From positions 935,501 to 999,500 of the forward strand of contig CAUEEP010000735.1 in assembly GCA_958450365.1 (NCBI GenBank): a stretch of 64,000 nt of DNA, in the 5' to 3' direction. Below, one piece after another: positions 42,701 to 51,972 of this stretch. Each line of letters starts with the position of its first letter. Within the stretch, counting starts at the first letter, position 1. The DNA comes from Mesorhabditis belari. Its lineage: Eukaryota; Nematoda; Chromadorea; Rhabditida; Rhabditidae. The notes beneath the pieces are model-generated. The model worked only from the letters and a program-made list of their open reading frames with translations, did no database searches and was not told where the DNA came from. A program made the translations under genes and the position numbers.

Positions 42701-45700
42701 GGTCTAAAAAAACGCTTCTTCTCTCTTTTTCAGCCTTTTGATTGTTAGAAAGATAGAAAAAACAAAGATCTAGTTAAATAAAGATCAAATTCGATAATGA
42801 TAAAATCTAAAATATCTCATGACAAAGACAAAGACTGGCTTGTGACTTGTTTACAGATTCTTGGGAAATTCCTGAATAGAGTACTGTATTAGCTGGCATT
42901 TTCTAAACGATTACCTACATATTTCAGAAAATTGTTGTAATCTAACAGCTAATTTGCATTCTATTGGCCCAAATTGTTAAATTAACTGACTATGAGCCTT
43001 GTGATGGATCAAAATTGAACTGATCGAATGAAACTGGCAGCTAGTTGTGTAATTCTCTAGAAGGTGCCTTTTAGAGTCCCCTAGAAACTTGGCTAAATAG
43101 TTTTCTAGCATAGATGCCATTAGGAAGAGCACTCTAGACATTTCCCTAATAATAGTGCAACGATTTTCCCATTTTTGCCTAAATTCCTCGAATCTCGAAA
43201 AGCGCTTATCAGAATCTATCGATGTGGGGTCGGAAAATGTAGCTGAGAATGAGATCTAGTGAGGGATTAGAGTGTTGAGCTCAGGCTCTTCTGCAAAAGC
43301 TTGAAAACCGTAAAACCGTCACTAACTCGGCTCGCCGGGGTGCACTACTATTACGATTCTCCAGTTCTCTAGTTCTAAAAGTTTTACAGGCAATAATCAT
43401 GGCCGACTCTGGAATGATCGTCAACACGAACACTGACACGAATCTCCCGAAGCAAAAGATGCAAAGAAGAAAATTGACTCGATCAAAGAGCATTATCTCG
43501 CAGATTTTCAACTCGAAAGAGGTAAAAAGACGAAATCTTTCTCGCAATAATTTTGGTTTAGAAAGGAGAGGATCCAAAAACGAAAAACATTCGTCAAACG
43601 GAGATCCTCATTGATTTGAAGGAGTCTATTCTGCAGATTTGTCGTTACTTTATGCAATGTGACGAGAATATGGAGCTAAATATCACGACACAGGTAAATA
43701 ATCAGTACAATTGTCTTTTTTATCTGTTTATAGGCTGATTACACGCCTGAGTCTCATACGCACGATTTGGAACGATTTCATGCGGATGTGCGGAAAGGGA
43801 GAAAAAGAGCTCGTGCTTTGCTTGACTTTGCACGACAAGACGAGGATGAATTGGGCTTTCGGTAACAAAAATTAGCAATACAATAGCTGTGGCGAATTGC
43901 CACTGCTCTGCAGTTAGTCAAAATTCAATACACAAGTTAGAATTCAAAGTTGATGGATAAACTACCGTAATCAGCCATTAGACGATATTCAGTTGTCCGT
44001 TTGTCGTAGCTTGTGTGCTTAAAAACTCATTATTTAAGCTTTGTTTTGAGTCAGTTGCGGGCTCCCTTTTCTATTCATCCATTTTTTCACACGCAAGTGC
44101 TGAAGTAATTGTGATAGTGCCAGGTTGCTCCAGGTTGCTCCAGCGAAGTTTGCCCTAATAAGGGAAAGTTTTGATAAAGATTTGGTTCCTTTTCTCTACA
44201 GATTCCGTTTCGGTATAGATTTGTTCCTTTTCGGTATAGATTTGGTTCCTTTTCTCTACACGTTTGGTTCCTTTTCTCTAAGATTTGGTTCCTTTTCGGT
44301 ATAGATTTGTTCCTTTTCTCTACACGTTTGGTTCCTTTTCTCTATTGTGCGTTTTTAAGAAATCTACCATTGAACCACACAGAGACACGATCTCACAAGA
44401 AATTATAAAGATCAAAATATAAACATATATTTCTTACAACTGGTTTAAGAACTGAAAATGACGTATTGGGGTAAACTCTTGAATTTTTCAGCTCTAGATA
44501 TAATGATTTTTCACTTTCTGCCAAAGAAGCTGCTTCTCTAAAAGTTGCTCGATCATTTGAAGAAGCTGAAGCTCATAAAGTTAGCTCGGTATAGATTTGT
44601 TCCTTTTCTCTACACGTTTGGTTCCTTTTCTCTATTGTGCGTTTTCAAGACATCTATCATTGAACCACACACGGTCTCACAAGAAATTATAAAGATCAAA
44701 GTATAAATATATTTCTTATAATAGCTATGAACTTGTAGGGAATAAATTTTTCTAGAAAAAACGACATCATCACGATAATTTGCGAGAAAAATGAGGATTG
44801 CTGGGTGGGCGAAGTGAACGGACTTCGTGGATGGTTTCCAGCGAAATTTGTTGAGGTTTGATGGAATTTTGATTTGATTTTGATCAATGGATTGATCTAG
44901 ATTGTTGACGAAGGCAATAAGAATTATACAGTTTACGGGGATGAAGTGATTTCTCCGGAAATCACCGAATATATTCGAGGAAGACTGGCGAACGCTTTTC
45001 GGCAGGTGATTTCAGAAAGGGTGGTCAAAAACCAATCAAAATCAAAACAAAGTCAAAAACCTAATAGAATCTGGTAGTAGAAAGCTTACTGTAACTATCC
45101 GTAAAAGATTTGCAAAAAGTTAAGCTAATTTTCAAAGAAGATAAGCGCTTTTTAAGCAACGATGCGAAAATTAACAGAAAAAAACCAATTAACACCAGAG
45201 AAAATTAGCACCAGAGAAATTTCAACATCGTAGGCCTAAACTCAATCAAATTAAAGGTTTTAGATTAAAAATTTGGCCCTAAAAGTTTGATAATTTAATC
45301 CAAAACAATTCCCAAATTAATTCTCAAAGAAGCAAAACTTCATTCCGTTGCCGGGAATCGAACCCGGGCCTTATGGGTGAGAGCCATAAATCCTAACCAC
45401 TAGACCACAACGGAAGGTGAGAGGGGGTGAGAGAAAAGGGCATTTTACCCTCGCTCTACCATTGACAGCTGCCAATCAAACTCGATTCAAATTTCTTAAA
45501 TAAGACCATCACCATGGGAAACGCTTCCCGGGAAAATTGCGTATGGAAACCTTTCCCGCTCACCATTACCTAGCGGAAAATGAGTGGACGCAGCAAATGA
45601 GCGGGAAATGTGTCCCTCATACTATCACATTTCCTGCAGCAAATCAGCGGGAAATGTTTCCCTCATACTATCACCTTTCCCGCAGCAAATGAGCGGGAAA

Positions 45701-48700
45701 TGTTTCCCTCGTACTATCACCTTTCCCGCGGGGAATCAAGTTTCCCTTTCACTTTCTGAAATTTTTATAAAGCAAAAAAAATCGGCGGGGAATCAGTGGG
45801 AAACTTGATTCCCACTGATTCCCCGCCGCTGTGGCATAACTGGAACTTGCTTTTGCTGTGGCATAACTGGAACTTGCTTTTGCTGTGGCATAACTGGAAA
45901 TTTAGAGTTTCAAGCTAGAATTCGAGAAAAAACCTCGAACTCGAATCTTAAGCCCAAAAAGCCCAATTTTCGTCGTTTTCCTTGAACAAACCCTTCAAAT
46001 TAACTTTTTCTTTCGAATTCTTCATTAGTTTTTGCATCTTTTTTTGACAATTCATTAGATTCCTACTAGGGATTATCGAGTTGAATCCCTAGTAGGAATT
46101 TTTCGTTTTCGTTTTTTCAATTGTTTTTCTTAATTTAATGCTGCCATTATGTGGTACGTTTCCGCAAAATTCTTTCAGCAAAAGGCCCTTTCCCCCGTAG
46201 GTTTTCAGCACCATTTAGGAAATGAAAATTTAGGTTCAGTAAAATGCCAAGTTGTTAGCATTTGAAAGAAATTTGAAACGTTTACCGCAGGCATTTCCCT
46301 CTGAGGTGATGGAAAAATTGAGGGAAACTTTAGGTAAAAATCGGTACCATCACCTAGCGGCACGGTAATGGTTCGGACTCTAATCCTATAAAGAGTGTTT
46401 TTTTCACTCTTTGAAGTGTTTTCTAAAATTGAAGTGTTTTTTACAACTCAATAATTTTCTGACTAAAAGTAAAAAGTTATTCCGTTGCCGGGAATCGAAC
46501 CCGGGCCTTATGGGTGAGAGCCATAAATCCTAACCACTAGACCACAACGGAAGGTGAGAGGGGGTGAGAGAAAAGGCGTTTTCACCCTCGCTCTCTCATT
46601 GGCAGCTCAAATTCGATTCAAGTTTCTTAAAAAGCAAAAATTCATTCCGTTGCCGGGAATCGAACCCGGGCCTTATGGGTGAGAGCCATAAATCCTAACC
46701 ACTAGACCACAACGGAAGGTGATAGAGGGTGAGAGGAAAGGGGATTTCACCCTCGCTCTGCCATTAACAGCTGCCAATCAAATTTGATTTAAGTTCCTTA
46801 AAAAGCAAAAATTCATTCCGTTGCCGGGAATCGAACCCGGGCCTTATGGGTGAGAGCCATAAATCCTAACCACTAGACCACAACGGAAGGTGATAGAGGG
46901 TGAGAGGAAAGGGGATTTCACCCTCGCTCTGCCATTAACAGCTGTCAATCAAACTCGATTCAAATTTCGATAAAGAGTTGAAATTGAAGTGTGCAATTAT
47001 AATTTTCAATATCAAAACCAAAACTTATTCCGTTGCCGGGAATCGAACCCGGGCCTTATGGGTGAGAGCCATAAATCCTAACCACTAGACCACAACGGAC
47101 ATGTTGTCGGGTTTCGAGAAAGGCAATACATAGCAAAGTTCAAGTAATTGATAGTTTGATAAGGATTAAGCTGTCAAAACGATGAGGAGAGGTAAAAGTC
47201 AAAGAAATGTATTAGAGAACTGATAAAATTGTTTTCAAGAGTTCCATTTGAATCTCGTTTGATCGTTTAATCGAATTTAATCGAATTTAATCGAGTATAA
47301 TCGAGTTTAAACTCGCTTAACGTCAATTTACAGGTGATGGAGCACGGAATTCGAGAAAATAACCTCTATCCAACTACTCCATTTCATCCTTGGTCGTTCA
47401 TAGGTTTAAGAAAAACTTGTGAAATCTTTTAAGTGAGAAAAATTTCAGAAGACATTGCCTACTATTCAGTTCAAAAGCATTACAATGCAGTGTACTCTCG
47501 TTTGACGCTTTGTAGCACTTTTCGACTGGATCAAGATGGAAAAGTGAGTTGAAATTTTGAAATGATAGAATTGATAGCATTGATTGATTGATTTTAACGT
47601 TTTAGAATTGATTTTGTATACAAATTTTGCTTTACTTATAGCTTTAAATTCAATTTTCAGCTTTTATCTCCCGAAGAACTACTATTTCGATCGGTTCAAG
47701 AGGTTAATGACACTCATAATGCTGTAAATGCTCATCAAGATGTAAAGCTTCGGTAAAAGTAAAGCCAATTAATGAAAGAATCAATTTCTAGATCATTACT
47801 CGTTATGGGAGTGAACGAACAATGTCTACATCTTTGGTTTGAACTCCTTTGTGGTAGTGTGAAACAGGAGGAAATTCGAAAGAAGTTTTATCACTCTTGG
47901 GCTTTCATTAGGACACCGGCTTGGAGACAAGTAAATTGGAATTTTATCTGATTAAAGAAAAGAAGTTTAGATCAAATGCGATTTACGACTTTTATCCCAA
48001 TTCGCTTTCAAATTATCGCCATTGTTCGAGATTGATGGCTTTGAGACGAAAAAGAAAAAGACTGGAGCCGGTGTTTTGAGCAGTACGAAGAAAAAGGTTA
48101 GTCAAGTGATTTTACAGCTAACATTAACCCTTGGAAAACCAGTTTAACATAGCGTTTGTTTATCGTAGCGTTGATCATTAAAGTTTATCATAGCTAAGTT
48201 CTGAAGTATATCAATCAATAATTTCTTTGAGCACTTTGTTACCAAATCAAAGCCAATGTTCTAAACCAAATCTAACAGTAAATTTGAAATTCTAGGTCAA
48301 GACCAATTGATAGTAATTGGCTTTGGCATGACAGTAGTCATGATTTTTGGGTTTTTGGAGCCCTGATAATCAGGAATGAGTACTTCCTGCAGTTCTAACA
48401 ACAAGATTGACTTTATCTACTAATTCAGATGTTCAAAAGATGTATTCTCAGCTTCAATATCCAAGTTGGGTAGTATGAAATGGCGCTGACTTTCAAAAAT
48501 TTTTCTAAAACGCATAAAAGCTTCATATATCTACCTATCCTCTCTCAATTTTGTGCTTTTTATAGCACGATAATTGAGTTTAGAATATCTCCTCTTCATC
48601 AATTATTCTCTTTAAAACTTGGATAGCTTTTTGAAAGCCGTTTTCAATCTATAAACCTGTTTATCTATTAGGTTGGGGAGTGAAATGAGGTCGAATTTCA

Positions 48701-51700
48701 AAAGTCTTTCTGAAACGCATAAAAGCTTCATATAATTTATTGTTTGTATAATCAAAGAGGTCTATCGTTGCTCTATAAAATGGCTTTTAAAAGATTTCGA
48801 AAAGCTTTTGATTTGTGGATTATATGGGCTCCTAAACGCAGCCAAAATGATAAAGAGTTTGATACATTGTTTAACTCGTTCCTTACACATAAACTTAACT
48901 TGCTATCAAAACAAAAAAGTTAGAGCACCTTTTATTACATAAGTAGCTAAATTTTTGTAATGATCTCGTCAATCATTTTCTCTAAAGGACTATTTATAGA
49001 TTTTCTGAAAAAATGATTATTTATTGTATTGGGACGCTTTTTAAGTTCAATTTCAAATCTGATTTTGTAGAGAAATAAGTGACCTTTCCAATGATACTAT
49101 TCGCGTGTTATTTGATAAAGAATACTCAATGTTATTAAAGTTTCTTTGAAAGTCGGCTCCAATAGAAAGCACTCCATCAAAGTTTCCATCAAAATTGAGC
49201 TCAGTTCTCGAACATCGATCGATCATTTATTGTCTATCATCAAAGGATAAACAATTTCATAATCTACCTCTTTTCTCCTTTCTAATGATACTACCTACCA
49301 TAAATACTGTAATAGTACCCCACCGCCCTCGTACAGTCGCGTAGTCGCAAAAGTTTTTTAGTATTTCATTTTTTTCAAAGCGCCCGTACTTTCAAAAAAT
49401 GCGTCTTTAGTATCAAAAAATAGCCCTGAATTTCAGCTATTTTTTGATAACTAAGCACGCATTGTAGCATAAACCAGTGTCGAGAAAAACTCGTTCAAAG
49501 CTAGACTACGCAACGCTCCGGACCGTCATTATGGGGGTGGAGTACTATTACAGTATTTACGGTAATGTCATTTGATAAAGAATACTTAATTATGGAAGTT
49601 TCTTTAAAAGTTGGTTATATTTCAAACTCGCCAATCCAATACACTCAAATCCAATACATAAAAATAAACCAATTTCCAGATCATGAACTCTGTCACATCA
49701 CCAAGCGAGAAAAAAGTGTTTGGCGAGGAACCGTTAAGGGAAGGAGTCAGGGATATGCTCATCAAACATCATCTATTTAGCTGGGATTTGTAAAACTTAT
49801 CGATTGTTCTGTGGATAACTAGAATTTCCTTTATTGATCTGAAAGAGACTGAAAGCTTTACACTAAAATGGTTCTGTCTGTGATATTTCTTCTGTTTTCA
49901 ATTATCTGCACAAATTCGCCAAATAAAGAATTGCTAAAAATTGATAATTTGCACTATTTCAACTTAAAAACTAGCTTAAAAATCGAATTTTTCATTGTTC
50001 TCGAGTCTCCGATCCAATATTTTCCACTCTTTATTTGATTAGTTGGTAAAACATTCATTTCAAAAAGAAACCACAAAAAGAGATTCATCGAAAATCGATT
50101 TTGAATGAAAGTTTGAAACTTTTCTTTCAAATATTAATGTTTATTAGAATCTCTGTGCTATTAATTCTCTATTTTTCGTTGATAAATTGTGCAAAAAAGA
50201 AACAATACGATCATCGAGAGGTTTCTTTTGATTTTTCAACATTTTGCTAACGTTTATTCTTTCAATAATAAAGTATTGCTTACAAAATGATTGTTTGAAG
50301 TCTTAAGAGTTACATGAATACTGTAATAGTACCCCACCCCCTGGCCTCATCAGACTCCGACCTAGCCCAAGTCTGGAGGCCATTGTCTGGTCAGACAGGC
50401 GCCAGTTCTGGTTGGCCAAGTTTGGCCTGACGAAGGCTAGAAAAAGAGAGTTGGCATTACCTTATCTACTCGATATAAGACCGTCCGAATAGAAGACGGA
50501 ACTAGGGAGAGATGGAAAAAGAGACGGCTTCATTTTTCGGAACGTAATGACCGGTCTAGCACGCCTGGCAAGGTCTGTCTGGCAGATCTCTAGATTTTCT
50601 CGAGCTGACAGCCTGAAGGTTCTGGTCTGGTTCTGGTCTGGTTCTGGTCTGGTCTAACCCAGGTCTGGCCTCATCAGACTCTGGTCCGACCTAGCCCAAG
50701 TCTGGAGACCTTTGTCTGGTCTAGATCAGGCTGACCTAGTTCTGGTTTGGCTCAAGTTTGGCCTGACTGAATGGCTTAGAGTTTGGCCTTTTTCCTTACC
50801 GTAAATACTGTAATAGTACCCCACCCCCCTCGTACAGTCGCGTAGTCGCAAAAGTTTTTTAGTATTTCATTTTTTTCAAAGCACCCGTACTTTCAAAAAA
50901 TGTGTCTTTGGTATCAAAAAATAGCCCTGAATTTCAGCTATTTTTTGATACCTAAGCGCACATTGTAGCATAAACCAGTGTCGAGAAAAACTCGTTCAAA
51001 GCTAGACTACGCAACACTCCGCACCGTCATTATGGGGGTGGAGTACTATTACAGTATTTACGGTACGTGAATCATAAGAAATCACAGCTCTTTCAGGTTT
51101 TTGGTGAAAATTGTGTGGAGAACAGTCACCGACCGCTGCTGAAAGCCTATCGAGAATGGGTGAGTGGGAATGAATTCAGAGACTTATTGATTCCAAAAAT
51201 TGATTGATTTTGATGAAATGGGTTGTGATTTGGCCAGAATCTAGATGCATATCTGAATGCTAAGAATTTCACGAGTTGGGCTAGACAGACTTTGTGGGCT
51301 AGGCAAGGCTAGACAAGGCCAGACTAAAGATTAGAGGCCGGATCAGTCTTTGACCTTGCCTGGCCTAGCAGTTGATTTAGTTGAACTGTACTTGAGTTTT
51401 TGACAATGGTAATTCGTTTTTACCCTTCTCCACTTTTATCGCAGTATTCCCTGAATCTCTAAACATAACAGGGATGCCTATTTTGCGCTAAATCTTTTAC
51501 TCAGCTAGATCTTTTGCGCAACTCACCATAACTTTCTTCTAAGTGATTGAATCTTTATAATTTGACGTCAATTTGACGTCAATGACGTCATTTTGTTGCA
51601 CTTGTCGAGATCTACAAAATGAGATTAAAATCATAAAGATTGACTCATTTAGAAGAAAGTTATGGCAAGTTTCGTAAAAAATTGAGCGCAAAGTAGGCAG

Positions 51701-51904
51701 ATAAAAAGCTAGGCAGTGATGAGACAATAAATCTATATTCTTAGCTATTTTTCTCAATTTTAGGTGGGTGAATTTCAAAAATATGGCTGGCATCCGTACT
51801 ACGTTCACGGAAACGCTCTCAACTATGCGAAAGCGCAAACGGGAATCACACCACCGGAATGCTTTCAATTGTCCAATGTTGATGGAAATGAAGTGTCAGA
51901 ATAA
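36728..51904 (+). CDS. SGSM3: SGSM3/RUTBC3-like RabGAP (TBC-SH3-RUN)
   Basis: 24 exons with unbroken phase: 36728-36746, 37610-37704, 38169-38272, 38368-38445, 38554-38665, 38714-38793, 40065-40208, 40250-40427, 41255-41320, 41741-41872, 41913-42020, 42063-42155, 43390-43521, 43562-43693, 43734-43861, 44756-44855, 44901-45005, 47334-47403, 47449-47543, 47661-47752, 47792-47930, 47971-48096, 51097-51159 and 51764-51904, coding 843 residues. TBC domain: [46 protein letters not shown] (the YxQ finger is present) and [11 protein letters not shown]. The SH3 starts [18 protein letters not shown] and ends [20 protein letters not shown]-type C-terminus follows ([25 protein letters not shown]). This order is specific to SGSM3, a Rab GTPase-activating protein of endosomal traffic. 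The first two exons (MAKYKKG...) are less certain because no homology supports them. Introns are loaded with repeats and tRNA genes. Confidence 0.92.
36775..37610. repeat. 12-bp minisatellite in SGSM3 intron 1
   Basis: Dozens of units of GGATATAGGAAA and variants, starting at about 36778, interrupted by a MITE (36811-37041) and resuming to 37610. Because the unit is a multiple of three and lacks stops, long frames exist on both strands ([12 protein letters not shown] and [12 protein letters not shown]), but these are artefacts of the repeat. Confidence 0.9.
36811..37041. mobile_element. MITE inserted in the 12-bp minisatellite
   Basis: 231 bp with inverted ends CAGTGCTGGACAATGAAATA and TATTTCATTGTCCAGTAGTG, flanked by TA. 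Arms of about 75 bp include CACTTTCGCGCGTCTGTAAC. The same minisatellite sequence lies on both sides, so the insertion post-dates the array. Confidence 0.88.
37925..38142. repeat. 9-bp minisatellite in SGSM3 intron 2
   Basis: About 24 units of AGCTTTATT/AGCTTTATA/AGTTTTATT. Multiple-of-three unit gives a spurious Lys/Ala/Asn frame on the minus strand. Confidence 0.9.
39328..39397 (-). pseudogene. tRNA-like relic in SGSM3 intron 6
   Basis: Minus strand has GGCGGCCTAGTGGATAAC (A-box-like) and AAGGTTCGGTCCCTGA (B-box-like) at the right spacing, but the acceptor stem does not pair and the anticodon loop is ambiguous. Confidence 0.35.
39916..39970. repeat. Short tandem repeat TTCTATAGGCTTAAG
   Basis: Three to four perfect 15-bp units in SGSM3 intron 6. 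Confidence 0.9.
41393..41464 (+). tRNA. tRNA-Glu (CTC), copy 1
   Basis: 72 nt including discriminator A. Acceptor TCCGTTG pairs with CAACGGA, A-box TGGTCTAGTGGTTAGG, anticodon loop CTCTCAC giving CTC, T-arm CCGGGTTCGATTCCCGG. It lies in intron 9 of the SGSM3 gene, same strand. All seven copies have identical bodies. Confidence 0.95.
41562..41633 (+). tRNA. tRNA-Glu (CTC), copy 2
   Basis: Identical to copy 1. The ~165-bp unit, including flanking AGGGTGAAATCCCTTTTTCT, is tandemly duplicated. Confidence 0.95.
43884..44735. repeat. 0.7-kb repeat in SGSM3 SH3 intron, with inverted partner at 54.1-54.7 kb
   Basis: Begins GTGGCGAATTGCCACTGCTC. It contains a 22-bp tandem repeat (GGTTCCTTTTCTCTACACG / TTCGGTATAGATTTG, 44165-44345), a tRNA-like A-box on the minus strand (TGTGGTTCAATGGTAGA), and a plus-strand open block with an acceptor-like start coding [20 protein letters not shown]. 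The part 44580-44735 repeats 44310-44420. The SH3 exons flanking this intron join in phase without it. Confidence 0.8.
45343..45414 (-). tRNA. tRNA-Glu (CTC), copy 3
   Basis: Reverse-strand copy with the same body as copies 1 and 2. It lies in the 2.3-kb intron between the SH3 and RUN parts of SGSM3, antisense to that gene. Confidence 0.95.
45585..45905. repeat. 46-bp and 26-bp tandem repeats
   Basis: 45585-45740 holds about three and a half units of a 46-bp repeat (GCGGGAAATGTTTCCCTCAT, CTATCACCTTTCCCGC). 45826-45900 holds three units of CTGTGGCATAACTGGAACTT. The 46-bp unit is itself partly self-complementary (GGGAAA/TTTCCC). Confidence 0.85.
46480..46551 (-). tRNA. tRNA-Glu (CTC), copy 4
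   Basis: Same body as the other copies; flanks share AGGTGAGAGGGGGTGAGAGA with copy 3. Confidence 0.95.
46645..46716 (-). tRNA. tRNA-Glu (CTC), copy 5
   Basis: Same body. Spacing of about 165-171 bp to copies 4 and 6 shows tandem amplification. Confidence 0.95.
46816..46887 (-). tRNA. tRNA-Glu (CTC), copy 6
   Basis: Same body and nearly identical flanks to copy 5 (AGGTGATAGAGGGTGAGAGG). Confidence 0.95.
47028..47099 (-). tRNA. tRNA-Glu (CTC), copy 7
   Basis: Same body, but the upstream flank seen in the other copies is lost right after the gene (GGACATGTTG), marking the edge of the duplicated array. Confidence 0.95.
49296..49564. mobile_element. TACCGTA MITE, copy 2
   Basis: 269 bp, same family as 30511-30776 but inverted. 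Left end slightly mutated (TACCATAAATACTG), right end CAGTATTTACGGTA intact. Confidence 0.88.
50311..50795. repeat. CCAGAC-rich non-autonomous element, copy 2
   Basis: Starts ATACTGTAATAGTACCCCAC, followed by GGCCTCATCAGACTCCGACC and many TCTGGT units. An internal part (CCGAATAGAAGACGG) is the inverse of 31095-31120. It abuts a TACCGTA MITE, the same pairing as at 30.5-31.2 and 58.9-59.3 kb. Confidence 0.65.
50797..51065. mobile_element. TACCGTA MITE, copy 3
   Basis: 269 bp; ends TACCGTAAATACTGTAATAG and complement; palindromic centre as in copy 1. It lies just before the penultimate SGSM3 exon. Confidence 0.9.
51470..51705. repeat. Fold-back repeat related to 30150-30390
   Basis: Inverted arms around CATAACTTTCTTCTAAGTGA and AGAAGAAAGTTATGGCAAG in the last SGSM3 intron. 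It includes a local triplet TTGACGTCAA. Confidence 0.7.
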
Positions 51905-51972
51905 ATTTATTTAAAAGAAAAGCAAAAAAATCATTCAAATGCTTCTTTGATCCGTTGCCTAAAGTTTTCTAT

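Larger units (their letters stand above)
48097..51096. other. Large SGSM3 intron filled with repeats
   Basis: Apart from the elements listed separately, 48100-49295 holds two diverged copies of a segment around AACGCATAAAAGCTTCATAT (about 48512 and 48715), and 49565-50310 is AT-rich without recognised features. No additional exon was found; the flanking exons join in phase. Confidence 0.55.
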
